From: Micromussa lordhowensis
Taxonomy: Eukaryota > Cnidaria > Anthozoa > Scleractinia > Lobophylliidae
Direction: 5' to 3'
DNA: 64,000 bases
Assembly: GCA_964020085.1 (NCBI GenBank)
Contig: OZ026595.1
Location: 655,501 to 719,500 of the forward strand
Shown here piece by piece: positions 11,901 to 26,400 of the stretch. The notes under the pieces are model-generated. The model did not search any database. It was not told the DNA's origin and worked only from the letters and a program-made list of their open reading frames with translations. The stretch's first letter is position 1; the number at the start of each line of letters is the position of its first letter. Made by a program: the position numbers and the translations under genes.

Positions 11901-14900
11901 GTTGATGTAAAGCGAAAACAACCCACGCCCTATTATTACAACCTAACTTGACCGCCTGACAAGGTCCAAAAACAAATCATGGCTCATGTTACATGTAAGT
12001 TGGGTCAAATCATAATACTGTACACAAACTTAACTCAGTGATACATTATAAACAGCTTAGTATTAAAGGAAGCCTCTCCACAAATGAAACATACATGTAC
12101 CTCAAAACTAAACCTGGGCAGAATGGCTGGTCTGGTGGGGTTGTTGTGGTTGAAATCCTCAGGCGGGACAGGTGAGCCCGGTATGGGGGTAAGAGCCATC
12201 TGCGGAGGGTAGCGACTGTCTTCCTCACTACTATAACCAGCAGCATCACTCTCGCCATTCATGCTGGGATGAAGGAAATCTAAACAACAGGACACAAGAA
12301 TTTAAAAACATCACTTGCACTAGCAAGGGAGAACAAAGACATCTTAAACAAAGAAATTGATTGTTCAATGGGAGTCACATTCGTCAGGACACTACATTTA
12401 CAAAGGAGTGTCTTTGTGCTGATGTACACCTGGGCCCATATACAGTTAGATACTTAAAATAAGTGCTGATCCCAAAGAGCATCTATATCCAAAACTATTT
12501 TTGTACATTTTTTTAGTCAATTCCTAGTTGTGTCAAGTCACTTACTGTAGCTAACTTTAATATGACACTATCAATTCAAGTCCCTCCTTTCACTTTGTCA
12601 ATTCACACCAGGAGTCATGACAGAGGGGTATGCTGCAGCAGTGACTCCTCTCCTTGAGTGCACTGATGCTTTCCAGCTTGTGCAACAAAAGTTGTCACTG
12701 TGACACACCCCTAATTATATTTGCCCCCCTGCAACATGATCCTGTGTGATGCAAAAATCAACTTTGTAAGGTTATTTAGCATAGTGTTTATAGCATTGGT
12801 AAATAAATAAGCCAAGGATTAATTACAATGTTAGTCTATCAGATTTAACTTTCATTATTCCACAAGTTACTGGTAGAAAATGTGTGCCATTTATCTTTAC
12901 TGTAAGTGTACTCAATTACATAAAACCTGCACTGTTGGAATAAACTGGCTTCCAGTTGTTGGAAATGTCAAAATGTCAAAACAAAATGACAAAAAGCTAT
13001 ATAGACCAGACTTGGATAAAACGTGGACAAGAGTTTAGAAGTAATCAAATATTATCATTTGTTTTCCATTCCCTGCATTAAAGCTGTAATGTGCAAAATC
13101 CAAAATGGCAGTGAACAAGTACCACAATATTGCTAGCCTGCATGTAACAGTACAAGAGTAAAAATAGAGCATGAATTACATGTGTGTGTACAGAAAAGAA
13201 AACAGTTACATTATGTAAACAACTGTACAACAATTTTCCTATGAGTCTCAACCTGATCACTCTGTGCCTGCTATGGCCACATGGTAAAATATCTGCATGA
13301 TTACAAAAAACTTTTTTTTCTTTTTAAATAATTAAGACAACATTTCCAACACTCTAGATGCAATGCATGTTTCAACAGTGAAGGTTTCAGACTTTAAAAC
13401 TAGAGGATGTCATCTTACAGGGTGATGTCGGGGGTGTTAAACTGGGCCATGCACTAACATCATGCAGCAATGAAATCATGTCCCCTGTGCAGGAAATACC
13501 CGATATATTAGTCACCATAGAGCATGCAATATCAACCGGTCTTAATTATTATTTAACACCATAAAGGAAACTTAGCATGCTACCGTAACATTTTTTTGGT
13601 TACATGCACGAGGATATACATTTCGTGTAGAAAGTTGCCAATAGTATCCATTTTGTAAACAAGCTGCCACTTTACTATATAATAGGATAAATGAATGACC
13701 CAAGTTTTGGATTTAGGAACAAAATGCAGTTTCAGAAAAGCAAAAGATGTTTGAGTGGAGTAAATCAAATTAAAAAATATCTTTTGCCTCTCAGTCTATC
13801 TACGCCAATCTTGATGTGCAGTGTAACGTTTTTTGAAAAAATAAACAGGTCTGGGACATTTTGTAAGAAACATTTTATAAAAAAAACAGTTGATTTGTAA
13901 TGATTCATGCATTATTTTTCCCCTTCAACATAACATAACATTATTTTCTAGCAAGGCAAGTAACAATATTGTGAATGAAAGCAATATTAAGCCACAGAAA
14001 TAGATCAAATATGTTGAAAATACAGACAATCACAAAAAGGCCCAAATTGAACAATTCCACAAAGAGTAGTCCATGTAAGGAGAATCTATATTTTGATTTT
14101 GTACTGAAAAGGATTTTTGGAAAGGTTTTGTGACCAAGGATTCAAAGAAAATCTATTAAAACAAGTCATCCAACCTGCTTCAGTAGACCCATCATCCCGA
14201 CCGTTCATCTCAACAAGAACCTGCACAGCTGCAGTGTCGTTACCAAGGATCTCCTGTACCTCGGAATCACCAAGATCTGCCGCAGGCTGTGGGTGGTAAC
14301 CATTTGTTATTCTAGTGCCACGGATGCAATCAAACAATTGCACACCATCACAGCCATGCCGACTATTGTCGGGAACAGCAAGATTCTCTATGGGAGATTC
14401 TGAAAAATGAATACAAACAAAAGAGACAATTTTTATACACAACAAAGGGAAAGAGGAAGGCACAAACTGCATGGTTAAGAGCAGACCGAACAAACTGCAT
14501 GGTTATTAGAGCAGACTGCATGGTTTTACTTGGAAATCCAACTTACATGTAAATGTTAATCTTCAGACAAGCAACATTTTAAAAGTGACTTCTGGATGAC
14601 TAACACTACCATCTCGTTGCAAAAAGTGCATTTTTAGTAACCTGAGATCATACAGCTGATCCAACAATAATTATATGAGCATGCAAGCATCTTCCCTATG
14701 TAAAGAATGTAATCCTGGAACACTCAAGAGGTTCCACACATTTGCAACGTACTGTACACATGTAGTTACATGTCTGAGGTTTATATTGTGTGTGCCGGGA
14801 AAAAAATCAGTGTTTTGTATCCATCATCCTACATTTTAACCAAAAGATGCCCTGATCTACATCCATACAAAAAGAGTCAAATGAATGTTTTTGACATTTT

Positions 14901-17900
14901 TCAAAGCCTTAATACTATTACAATAACAGCCATGCAAATCTCTACTTGAAAATACTTTAACCTTGACATGTATGTATGTATTTTTTATCACATCCGCAAC
15001 CAAATAAAAAAATCAAAACACATACTTCTTGTTACTGACAAAACTGCCTCAGGCTCTATTAATTTTAACAACATAAAATATTTAGTACAATCTATATGCA
15101 TATACGAAATAATTATAAAATTGATACAGTACAGTTGTGTAAAACTTACAGAAACCTGTGATATTTTCCAAAAAGCAACTTCACACCACAATTTTCTGTA
15201 AAAATTATGTTTTTAAACATCATGTGGGTTTGAAATTGAAAGAAATGTAACACTATTTTCATGACAAAAACAAGTCACAGGAACCAAAAAGAGATTTAGT
15301 ACACGAGGCTAATTATGACATTTTTGTAGCTTCCCAGCGCAGTAAAACACAAATCATGCCCCCTACTATACTCATTTAAACTAAAACTTGCGGCACCAGT
15401 TCGCTTTTTTTTTCTTACAAAAAAAAATTGATTGAGCTAAAAGCCATCTACAGGAAGGTGTAAGAGAAAAATGTAAACATGAAACCAAAACAAGCCTTAT
15501 TCTGTGAACTTATGTTTGAACTGCTATAGCACAGATGTACTGGTACATACACTGTACATTGATCATCTGCAGTAAGAGCTTATTTGTGGTCGGCAAAGAC
15601 ATCACAGGTCTTTAATGACAACTGATTCCAAATACAGGTCTACCTGCTAGTTGACACGAGATCACAAAAAGTAATCACTTGCAGTACTTACACTATGACA
15701 GACAAAAATGAATCCGCTGTGGATGATATGCGCCTACTGATCAAGCTCTTAAGACAGGGGCCCAATAAAATGTTAATAGAACGGATAAAGTTTCCAGTTT
15801 CAAATGCACACATACAAAGAACGCAAAAGAACTTGTTCACTCAATCATCTTGAAAGACAAACTGACCACCAAAGCAACAAGGCCTTTTTTTATTTGCCAC
15901 AAGCTGAGTGTAATTAATAATGTGTCTACTTTTGAAAAATAAAATGCAAATTTCACACCATATTGAATTTCAGTAGACAAAACTCAAACAGCACAGCTGA
16001 ATTGATGAAACGATATGCATGCTCAGTGTTTTTAAAAAGAAATAAAATGTAGCAACACAACAGAATCATCTAAGATTTAAAATGTCTTACCCATTGTAAT
16101 ATTTTTGAAGCAGTAGACACAATCTCTGATATTATTCTCCAAACCAAAGTAAACTGAATGTTTAAGCCGTATATTCAGCAACAGAATATTAACAATTCTT
16201 TTGGGATATTAAACTGACAGTAATTTGTTGTTGGGCAGGTGTTCATTTGCATATTTTAAATCAAACAGAGAAACCCAAAAAAATAGGCCTAAAAATGTGA
16301 GGAAAAAGAACAAAACATTTTTATTTATTCAGTCAGTCAACATATATACGGTATGAACCTCTTCAGGTCAAGTAACTTCATCAAAACCACTTTACTAGAA
16401 TCTATTGCACATGTACATGTACGTATACACGTACATGTAGCAGGCATTGTAAGTAACTACAATTTGTTATCTGTTAACCATTTCACTTTTACAGCCAATG
16501 TCCTCATCTCACCGAATCTGGTTCCAATTTTATCACCTACAAAAATGAAATGCGTTTCAAAGAAGGAGAGGAGATGTTTCATTGTGTTAATAATTTAACT
16601 ATTAAGTAATAACATTATAGCTATACTTGCTGTACACGTACATTGATTCTAATTGTGAAGCCTGTGGATGACAAAATGCACAATACATGCTAGATGACTG
16701 AAATAAAAAAAATTACAAACATGTTTGTGTAATCTCTTATGCTGCTATTTAATTTTCAGGTCTGTTTTTATACAAATTAGAATCTGGTAATTTGAAAGTG
16801 TTAAATTTCTTTTGGTTACTGAGTTCAAAAAAAGAGAATCACTACCACATACATGTAGGTATTTTTAATTATTTATTTTGAGCTATAGATCTTTATTCAT
16901 CCTCACATTTAAAGGGATGGAGAATGGTAAATGCACAACTTTGCCAGGAGATGAGACAAGCGTTATTCTTGGCAAGCCTGAGACATTTTGACTTCTTCAA
17001 TTGCGAGATCAAGATTTCAAAATGTTGAAATCCGAGAGCAAGACATTCAAAATCTAACATGTTTTAGACATCATTTCTAAAAAAAAACAACAAATCAGAA
17101 CCTCAGTACTTTCTTGGCCTTGTTAAAAGGAATAGAGACTCTGAGACAGCCTCATGAAAATATTGAGACTGTGAGAAGCACGTAACTGAAAATATCGAGA
17201 CTGTGAGACACACCTACTGTAACTACTAAAAAAACAAGATTCTGAGACCCGTGAAATTCCACAAAAATTCTTAAAGATCCATGGTTTCTGAAGGACAATT
17301 TACCACCATGAACCTAAAATGAACAAGCACAGTATAAAATATCATGTTTGAAATCAAATCATGTGTTTGATGCCAGATCGAGAAACAGAACAATACTTAG
17401 AATTGATCGCCTGGTATTAGAGTACAGCTGTTTATTCTTAGATGCCTATCACAGACTATTGACCAAACAGGTACAAAACAGTTTGTCTCGGCTGTTTGGG
17501 CCTGTGTCATGAACCTTTGAAAGGTATTTCTTGTAGTCCTTTAAGATCTCTGAGCAATGACATTACAGTATTATTTGCCACATTTAACTTTTTTCTATCT
17601 GAAGGTATGAATGTTATTAAGTGTACACGTACATGGCGAGGAGAAGGAGTCCTTTGGAAATAAACATGTACAATTAATATTAGCACCTGATCTTGTATAA
17701 ATTGATTTTGTGAATCATTTTTTTAATAATTATTTTAAGTACAAGCTGAATAACTAGCAGACCGAGACTACAAAGGCTAAATGGAAAACTATTCACCTGA
17801 TGTATATGGTGTATACTGAAATGCAAATGAGCTCACAACTACAGTTTTTGTATTTTTGTATATAAGGTCAAATAATTTATGTCTTCAGTCATTAATGCTT

Positions 17901-20900
17901 GTGAAGACAGAAGTTGTTACAGTTTTTGGAACACAAGTCATGATGAGCTATATAACTCACAACTGATACTGGTACAGCACCGGTAAGTTGCTTCTTTATC
18001 AATGTAGAGCTAATAATTCCCCCCCCCCCCCCCCCCAACTCATCCATCTACGGATACGCCAAACTTAAGTACAAGACAGTAAGTGCTCTATTGTTTTTAA
18101 AAAATATTTCTCAAAAATACACGTAAATCTAAAACATCACTTAGAAATACCTACTCTCATCTACAAACTGTACATTAATTATGTAAACACACCTATTGAC
18201 TAATGAAAGTGCACATACACCTGTAGTATCTCAGTTATTTTATTAAAATAATATATAATACATACTGCTCCCGCACTACTGTAGTTAATGTCCCTGCACC
18301 TCTGAATGGCATGTACAGTACTGTCCTATCCAATTTATTCTCTTGTTTCATTACAGTTAACCTAGTACAGTGCATGTATAGTTACCGAGTCACTAATTGT
18401 TAGTCTGTGGGCACCAGCTATGGCTTCACACATTTTTAATACAAGAAATATGTTACTTTTAAACAACACAAACAAGTGTTACCTCTTGTCGTTGGTACTT
18501 CTGTGGCAAGAGGGTTGTCTGGATCATGATCTATTAACAGCTGACAGCACGCAGAGTGGTGACCCTGTTGAGCATATTGAAATGGTGTTCCACCGTGCCT
18601 GTCTTCAGCATCCTTGTGGCTTTCAAGCCTCAGCAAATGAGCAACACAAGGGGCATGTCCAGTAGCTGCTGCCCAGTGAAGTGGGGTCCTACATACAACA
18701 CAGTGAATGTAACATGACACTTACAGGCTAAAATTACAGCTCTAAGGTATGTAAGCCACACTAGGGACCATGCAATCGGGACATATATACCACTCTGTCA
18801 TAACAGGATAAACCTGTGTTCACAAACTTTCATGGCTCGGAAAATGTGCTGTCTGGTCGTCTGGGACAAGTAGATTTTCCTGCCGGGCAAGAGTCCAGGC
18901 AAGTCATCTGCCAGCCAAATCAAATGATAATGATGATTTGATGTTATATTATGTCTATATAACAATTATTCCATGAGCCCGAGTTGGATATGAAGTGATA
19001 AAATAACCAATGAGCGCCTAGCGCGAGTTACTTATAATCACTTCATATCCAACAAGGGCGAATGGAATAATTGTTTTAGTAAATTCTCAAACCGGGTTTT
19101 GCCGCCGATTTTTATTTCGGCCATTATAGAGGGCTGAAGTTAAAACTTTGTGCGGAAAATTTTTAAACTTGGCGCACTATTTTCCATATGACGTAAAACT
19201 TGGACTATTGGTTCATAGTCTGAGTTTTTTAGCCAATCAAAAAGCTAGAAATGCATTAGTCGGAGCTGAGAATTTATTAAGTTATAATATTATTACAAAC
19301 TTGTACATAGCCAAATGTTCAGGCAAAGAAACAACACTCTGGCAGTACAAAATATACTGGTTTGAAAAAACAAATAAAGCAGATTGGGGTAAAATCAAAC
19401 AATAACACAATTCTACAAATGTGCATGTACCTGCCATCATTATCCAAGGCTTTAATATTTGCAAATGCTACTGAAGATAATTCAACCAGGACAGAGTATT
19501 GTCCAGCGGCAGCTGCTAAGTGAATGGGTGTCCGTCCAGAGAAGTCCTTTCCATTGACCAGGTTGTGGCTGTCACTTATTTCTAACATTACTTGACATGT
19601 TGGTAAGTAGCCGTTCTATTGAACCATAAAAAGTGTCAGTTAAAAAAGCAGTTGATGTCTGCTCAATAAAAATTAGTCACACATAAATCAATCAATCAAA
19701 CAGTAAAACAGTGGGTGACTTGTTTGCATCTCCACTTCCCTGTTAGCCTACACATAATTAAAATATGGCTACAGGTAAACGTAGGGAAGTACAAAACTGT
19801 ACACTTCTAGGTAATATTTTACAGGTTTGGTGCATGCCTACGGAAAACAAAACTTTGCACATCTGTTAAATATAAAAAATATACTACTTCAGTACATTGT
19901 CAGTACTACACCGTCTGTACAGACTGTTCTTTTAATATGGCTACCTCAGTGAGCAGGAAAGACAAACCAAATCTTGCACTGTAATTGGCTACCCAAGCGG
20001 GCAAGATGGCGCTTAATCCTGCCAGCTCGGGACTACCCGCTACATGTATGTCCTGCAAGAAAATAGTGTTCTTTTTCCATAACATACATGTAATAAACCC
20101 TTTATTGACCAAGCTTGTTTGGTTAAGATGGCTAGATATTGGCCTCTCTTTTGCATATTCATGGACCTTGATACTACAACTGTATCTTTGTCCAGAAACA
20201 GGAAAAAAAAGAACTCACGCCTGGTCAATAACCCATATATTCATGCAGAACAGTTGAAAATTTAATACCTGAGCTGCCCAATGGAGTGGCAGTTTTCCAT
20301 CAGTGTCTCGTGACAGTACATCAGCTTTCTTTTCCATTAATAACCTGACGTGACCTGTTCGACCATGGAAAGCTGCCCAATGAAGAGCAGTCATTCCCTG
20401 GAGAAAATATAATCCACATTAATTACACTTAACATTTCATTAAAAATATGCAATATGTAATGTACTGTTACCTGTACAGTACAAGTGAACCCAAGTGTGT
20501 GACCACTCAAATGCAAGTCGTACTTCATTTCTTCCATGCAGCACTGATTATTACATATAACGCAGCACTTCCATTTATAAAATAACTGAGCCACTATGCA
20601 TGCTCTCATTGGTTGATAGGTGTGTTTAGATGAGAGTATGTAAACACGGTTGTGACATTTCAGATTCGCGCATATATTTTTGAGCACCACAGGTTAACCT
20701 ACACACATACCTCATTATCCCGAGCATCTACATCTTGAAGTGACAGATGCTGCAACAGAACTTCAAGGGAACTATCAGAGCAAAGGACATGCAAATTCCG
20801 GTTAGTGCACACAGAATGAGCAAGACTGAATGATCAACAAAAATATTACTTTGTACTACCATACATTATGTAGGCAAGACTAATAGGTGAGTGAGACTGA

Positions 20901-22794
20901 GGTCTATTGTTTTAGGCTGAACTTATTATTATTGAAATAGGTCTATGAAACTGATGTCTCTACTCCTATGATAAATTCTTCTCATAATAATGTTTGAAAC
21001 AGCTGAGATTTGGCCACAAAATATTATAGTACTAATACTAATAATAAAAAACCAGGAGGCTCACATCACCAAAGAAAAATGTTAAATTTGGAATAGTTAA
21101 AAATATTTAAAGTTAAAAAATACAATCAATAATTAAAATTACAGGATTGAAATTAGTTTTTTTCTACGGTGTACATGTATCAGTGTGGTGAACATTTTGT
21201 TTTGATTGTTGTCCAGTTTTGAATCTTCACTTCATGTCGTAGCTAGCTTGACATAATACTTGCGTTTGAAACTTCATGTTAATGTAGGTATTTGTATATT
21301 AACTACTGCTGCAAATTGTCAGTATTAAGAAACTCATCCTTTAAGCCAGGGATTAAAAGTCTAGTTGTATTTACTCAATCAGGCTTCAAACAAGCAAATA
21401 TATCACGTAATGAAATTAAAAATAAGTAGCAAACTACTTTTCATTGCTGAAGTATGTTGCCGCATGAAGAGGAAGCCTGCCACAGTTATCGGCGATCAAA
21501 CAGTTAGCACCTTTTGCCAGTAGGTAATACAATCCATCATGCCAGCCCTAAAAAGTGAAATATTACATGTAATCCATTCTAAATTTGAAAATGATAATTT
21601 TCATGTACAGCCCGTACCAAAGTTATATCGTTATAGCAAATTTAAAAAGTCAGTCCATGAGCAAGATGAATTTTAATAGCTTTAACTAACCTTTGATGAC
21701 TGCATTGTATGCAGTGTATCTTCAATTTACAAACTATGACAACTTTCCATGGCAAAAGCAAAGGAAAACAAAACAAAACTGAGCTCGGACATACTGCACC
21801 CCCAGTGTACATTTTGTAATGGTAATGAGTCAGTAACAGTACCTGATAAGCTGCAAGTGCAACTGGAGTCCTTCCAACATTGTCACGGGTATCAATAATT
21901 GCACCAGATGTAACAAGATACTGAACGCACTCCAAGTTGTTACAACTGACAGCTTGGAACAATGGCGTCATGCCCTGGCTGTTCTTGCCTTCTAAAAGAT
22001 CTTCAAGGGAAATAAAATCTAAATTTCAACACATTAATGCATACAGGCCTTCTGACAGGGTGCGATAAAAAAACAGAAATTACGCGATATTTTCAGGGCA
22101 GATTACGCAATAAGAATGGGCTATTATGCAATAAATTATGCAAATTATGCGATTTTTTCCTCAGCTATTTTGAGCACATTCTACTAGGTTTTACAGGCCT
22201 TCTGACAGGGTGCAATAAAAAAACAGAAATTACGCGATATTTTCGGGGCAGATTACGCGATAAGAATGGGCTATTATGCGATAAATTATGCAAACTGTGC
22301 GATTTTTTCCTCAGCTATTTTGAGCATATTTTACTAGGTTTTAGAGGACGAAAACCACTTTGGGACTGCTCCAAAGACAAATTGAACATCAAGGGACAAA
22401 AATTAACCATCTACGGATAAACTGCGATAAAAAGGACTTGAGGTGCTTGCCCATCACGGACTTCCGGCTGCGAAAGATCATCGATCGTAGCGTTGCATCT
22501 TCAGCCTATCGTCCACGTAAAAACTGTATTCTCTTGCTCTATCTTTGGCCGTTAAATCTGGCAGAAGGTGTGATTTAACCTTTTCTGTCAAAGAAATCAC
22601 TACAAACTTATCCTCGAAGGACGTTTGTTTCGAATTTCACGAAAGAAATTACATTTTGCCATCGGAATGCAATACTGAACATCGCTTGGATCGTTACGTG
22701 GTCGATATATACTGGCAATTCTGATTGGTCAAAGCAAAGAAAGAGATGGTTTGCATTTTTCACCAATAGGCAACTCTTTAAGAATGAGACTCGT

Positions 22795-22851
<57 letters not shown>

Positions 22852-23027
22852 TGTGACAGACATTTTGGGGGCTTTTTTCAAGGTTTACGATCTTAAAAAA
22901 GGCGTGTTTATGCGGGACTTTTTAAGAAAATTGTTTATTTATGGTTGATTTTGTGAATGTGCGATCTTTTGTGAACTATGCGATTTTTTGTGAATTGTGC
23001 AATCGGATGCGATCTAAGGTCGATTGT

Positions 23028-23062
<35 letters not shown>

Positions 23063-23494
23063 AGCACATTGGTTTAATTAGAACACTGAGACAACATATT
23101 AGGGAGCCATCATCTGGCACACCCATGCCGTACAGACCTGAGATTTCAAATAAAGGTATCATTGCATGATCATTGCACCATTTCCATCTCCCATGACCGG
23201 GATATTAGCTGAGGAGTGACCAGTTCTATAATGTCTCCGTAAATACATACACTGTATAACTTGGGCCCAGTTTTTCAAAGGCTGGATAATGCCATTTACT
23301 GGATAAATCAGTTAATACAAATAATAAAAGTAATGTACAGTTTGAAAATACATGTATGTTTACCATGAACTGACCTATATCCTTCGCAATCTCCTTCTTT
23401 AATTCTTTCAAATCACCCTTCAACACAAGGTGGTGGATTAACATCACTCTTCCTGCTGTTGTTGTCTGCATCAATGGCTCACAGATGGAGCCTC
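8995..23494 (-). CDS. ANKRD55: ANKRD55-like ankyrin repeat protein
   Basis: Thirteen exons join in phase: 23494-23375, 22000-21843, 21547-21438, 20825-20711, 20397-20269, 19615-19431, 18688-18483, 14399-14175, 12279-12101, 11534-11146, 9924-9782, 9576-9517, 9125-8995. The first eight encode or border nine ankyrin repeats in the same order as vertebrate ANKRD55. Diagnostic blocks are GMTALHWAAFHG, GKLPLHWAAQ, RTPIHLAAAAGQ, ALDNDGRTPLHWAAATGH and GGTPFQYAQQGHHSACC. The tail has a Ser/Pro-rich part (TPIPGSPVPPEDFN, NYRPTPVKAVDVKPPSPS) and a lysine-rich end (KKNKKK, KEKTKKKKK). The first exon in the list opens at phase 1, so at least one exon lies upstream. The exon at 11534 can also read to a TGA at 11144-11142; joining to the last three exons needs a weak donor (A|GTGAAG), but its phase fits exactly. 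Ankyrin part sure; last three exons about even odds. Ankyrin repeats mediate protein binding; no catalytic role is implied. Confidence 0.8.
10355..10652 (-). mobile_element. tRNA-derived SINE, full-length, with 15-bp target-site duplication
   Basis: Read on the minus strand, the element opens with a tRNA-like head: an A-box-like TGGCCTCGTGGTTAGCGC and a B-box GGTTCGAGCCC, the two internal RNA polymerase III promoter blocks. A non-tRNA body follows. It is flanked by the perfect direct repeat TGAAGAAACATCATG at 10340-10354 and 10653-10667, the signature of L1-type target-primed insertion. Related fragments lie at 1309-1382, 29840-29980 and 60986-61155. It sits in an intron of the ANKRD55-like gene. 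Confidence 0.85.
14468..14527. repeat. Short tandem repeat of CTGCATGGTTA-like units
   Basis: Three imperfect copies of CTGCATGGTT, the first two followed by AGAGCAGA, lie just upstream (on the minus strand) of the exon at 14399 of the ANKRD55-like gene. Confidence 0.5.
18019..18036. repeat. Homopolymer C tract (18 C)
   Basis: Eighteen consecutive C bases in an intron of the ANKRD55-like gene. Length is probably polymorphic or assembly-sensitive. Confidence 0.9.
18962..19074. mobile_element. Small palindromic MITE
   Basis: A 113-bp imperfect palindrome: the outer arms are ACAATTATTCCAT and ATGGAATAATTGT, the inner arms GTTGGATATGAAGTGA and TCACTTCATATCCAAC. There is no coding capacity. Intronic, between two ankyrin exons. 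Confidence 0.65.
22045..23062. mobile_element. Nonautonomous DNA element with AGGCCTTCTGA inverted ends and an internal 150-bp duplication
   Basis: The ends AGGCCTTCTGA (22045) and TCAGAAGGCCT (ending 23062) are inverted copies. The first 150 bases are tandemly duplicated (22045-22194, 22195-22344) with few differences. The interior is dense in GCGAT/ATCGC words, especially near the right end. The 127-residue ORF across the duplication only mirrors the repeat. No transposase and no clear target duplication, so the superfamily is not assigned. It occupies an intron between the first two recognised ankyrin exons. Confidence 0.6.
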
Positions 23495-26400
23495 CTAGTC
23501 AAATCAAATCAATTAACAATAATTTTCAACAGAACATGTACATGAATATTGTGACGGATGTCAGTCAACGGTTCAACAACAGCTCTTGAAATTGAGTTCT
23601 ATCCAAGTTTGTGTTATAGTAATATAATGTACATGTGGCTAGAGTTTTCTCCTACTAGACAGGATGTCACCATCATTTTCATAGTACAGTCAAACCCCTG
23701 TAAGGCATCCACCCTCGGGGAAATGGAAGCTGGGGGCTTCATAGGGGTTGGCTGCTTAATACATGCAGGGGCTTGTGTACTTTGAATAGTTCTTTTTTGC
23801 TTACAAGTGAATACATAGTAAGGAACCATGTCAAGACAATCATAATAAACAATAATATACATGTGTTTGAATGTTTTTTATCAGTTGTCACTTTTATTTT
23901 GGACTCAATAGTGCCTTTTCCAAACCATTTAGCCAACCTATGTGTGTTTAAATTTTGGATGGTCCCTCAACAGGGACAATGAATGCTCATTAGAGCATGC
24001 ATCACCATAAAAACACTGGTCAGTACTCAATCATTCCAGTAATATCCAATGTACAGGCCATGAACTTTTCTTACAGAAAAATAAACAAAAAATTAACTTG
24101 TCAATTTTGACAGAGAAATGCATGCCAGGAGTAATGCTTTCCCCCTGGCATACATTTCTTTGTTAGTGAGGGGTCCCATATTCTAACAAGTTATGAAACT
24201 TCGTAGATTTAATTAATTCTGCATGATTAATTGAACTACATGTACATGTAGGGAGGTGTTTTTTTGTTTATTTGAAAAGTCTGTAAAATTGTTGATATTG
24301 CGTGACATCAAAAAATCTGTCATCTGTCTTTTGCAAAGTTTACAAAAACTAATGTTGGTAGCTAGTTCAGAGCCACATAAATGTTCAAAAATTTGAAATG
24401 GTTCTGAACTACCCTACAGAATTTTGGTGAACTTAATTTGCAGGAGCCCAAAGTTGTATGTATGAGTTTCACCAATCCATTGAGCACTTGAAGTTTAAGT
24501 TAAGGGTGCTTTTAACCAGTTTTTTATCATTGCTATGGTTACTTATTATGCCATGAAGATTACCATAACTCATTTACCAATGATTGGGCATTTGTGTGAT
24601 ACCAATATTGTAATATCAGTTCACAAAGAGTGGAAGTATTGATCCAGCAAAATAATGACATGGAAAGTGCTAGAGTTTGTTCTATTTTTCTCTTTATAAT
24701 TTTCGGAAAGATTCAAATAAAAATTATTTACAATGTATTCTTCTTCAACGGCAAAATCCGAACTCCCGTTGAAGAAAGTCGATTTAATAAATAAATTACT
24801 GGAAACGGGAATGAACCTTGCTATTGAAAATTATAGCACGTAAATACAATACAACCTTAATAAATAATATGCGTAAAATTTGCCGTGAAAAACGAAATTG
24901 GTTTCGCTTATCTCAAACAAACGAAAATAATTCACTCAAAAAAAGAATGTGAAAACGGCAATTTCGGTTGCGGTGAACTAAACCTTCTCTCTGTAAGTCG
25001 TTCCTAAACACATCTTTGAAGAAATGGTCGGGAAAATTGAATTTTCCAAAACAAAGACCCCCAGGTGACATCGAAATCGCGCGCGAAGGGATTTCTGAAC
25101 TCGGAGCCGTTTTCCAGCAATTTTCCTTAGCACAATCTTTAAAAGGCTTATTTCTTCAACAGTAGTGATCGATCTTCGTCGAAACTAAACGTCTGTGAAG
25201 AATTATGAGCGAGATAAAAATTAATTGTCCTTTTTTCTTCGCATCATTAAATCGCTTGTCATTTTGCTTAACAACCAACCACACATGCAAGTTTTAATAT
25301 GCCGTACACCACGCAACGCCACATCATGAGACGAAATGAAAAGCAAATACATCGAGCATATACAGAATAACTACGTCAAACTCTATAAACTTGAAATGCC
25401 ACGGTAGAGCTAAACATCCGCTATATGTTTTTCAAAGGCGCGCATCGCTGGATTACAACATCGCTCAACAACAATCTGAATCAGCTGTGTTGTAAAATTG
25501 AAAATACACTTCGGTTATTACTTACTCGGGCGGTCTCTTGGGCCTCCGAACGACGGATTCGACATCTCTAATGACAATCAGTGTTTTCAAGCCTATCCTT
25601 GTCGATTAACCAACATCACCATGCAACACAGAACTTCTCCAACGAACAAGATATGTGAACGGATGTTCTCTGTTGTCCGCCATGCACTAGCCGGATAAAG
25701 TCTTTGCTGTCTCAAACCAGCAAACCGACCATGGCGTTGAACTTCCAGAAAGCCCAAACAAAGACAACAGACAATGCCAAAATCAAGCTTAATGACTGTA
25801 GATTACATAAAGCCGCTCAAATTTATCGCACTTGTAATTGGAAGGAGATGCAAAATGAACGAGGTTTTGCTCTGTTTGGTCACACTCGATTCCCGTAATA
25901 GCAGCTGCTCGTTTTCCGATTGGTCAGCGAACAATGCCGATTGTAAACGACTCGAGACACCTGCTTGAAAATCTTACAATCTGACAGAAATACAACATGT
26001 TCGAAAAGCTGAAGAGAGAGGGCGACAATCTGTAGGAGTGCCAGTTTCGGAAACAAATGCCTCTTATGTGCGACAGCTATCTAGTGGTTTCATTGCAACA
26101 ACAGAACGAGTTTCTCTCGTACGATAAGCTGTCAGAGTTAAGCTGAAAATTAGTTGGGAAATAGGCCATCAGTTTTCTCGCTGATCTATTTTAATTTTAT
26201 ACGTGGTGATTTTACATTACAATTTTTTTGTTAGTTATATGCATCTGACAAGTAAATAAAAAATACAGCTTCGACGCAAGCACCAGTTAGTGAAGATATA
26301 AAGAAAAATCGGGTTAAATCATGTTTTGGACACACTGGGGAAGATACAATAGCTTACAATGTCTTTTTAGCTAAAGGAAATTGAAAAAAGGCCTTTTAAA

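Noticed and set aside
22037..22420. 127-residue plus-strand ORF with two 50-residue repeats
   Set aside because: It tracks a 150-bp DNA duplication in a transposon end, with no family signature; the protein repeat is a consequence of the DNA repeat.
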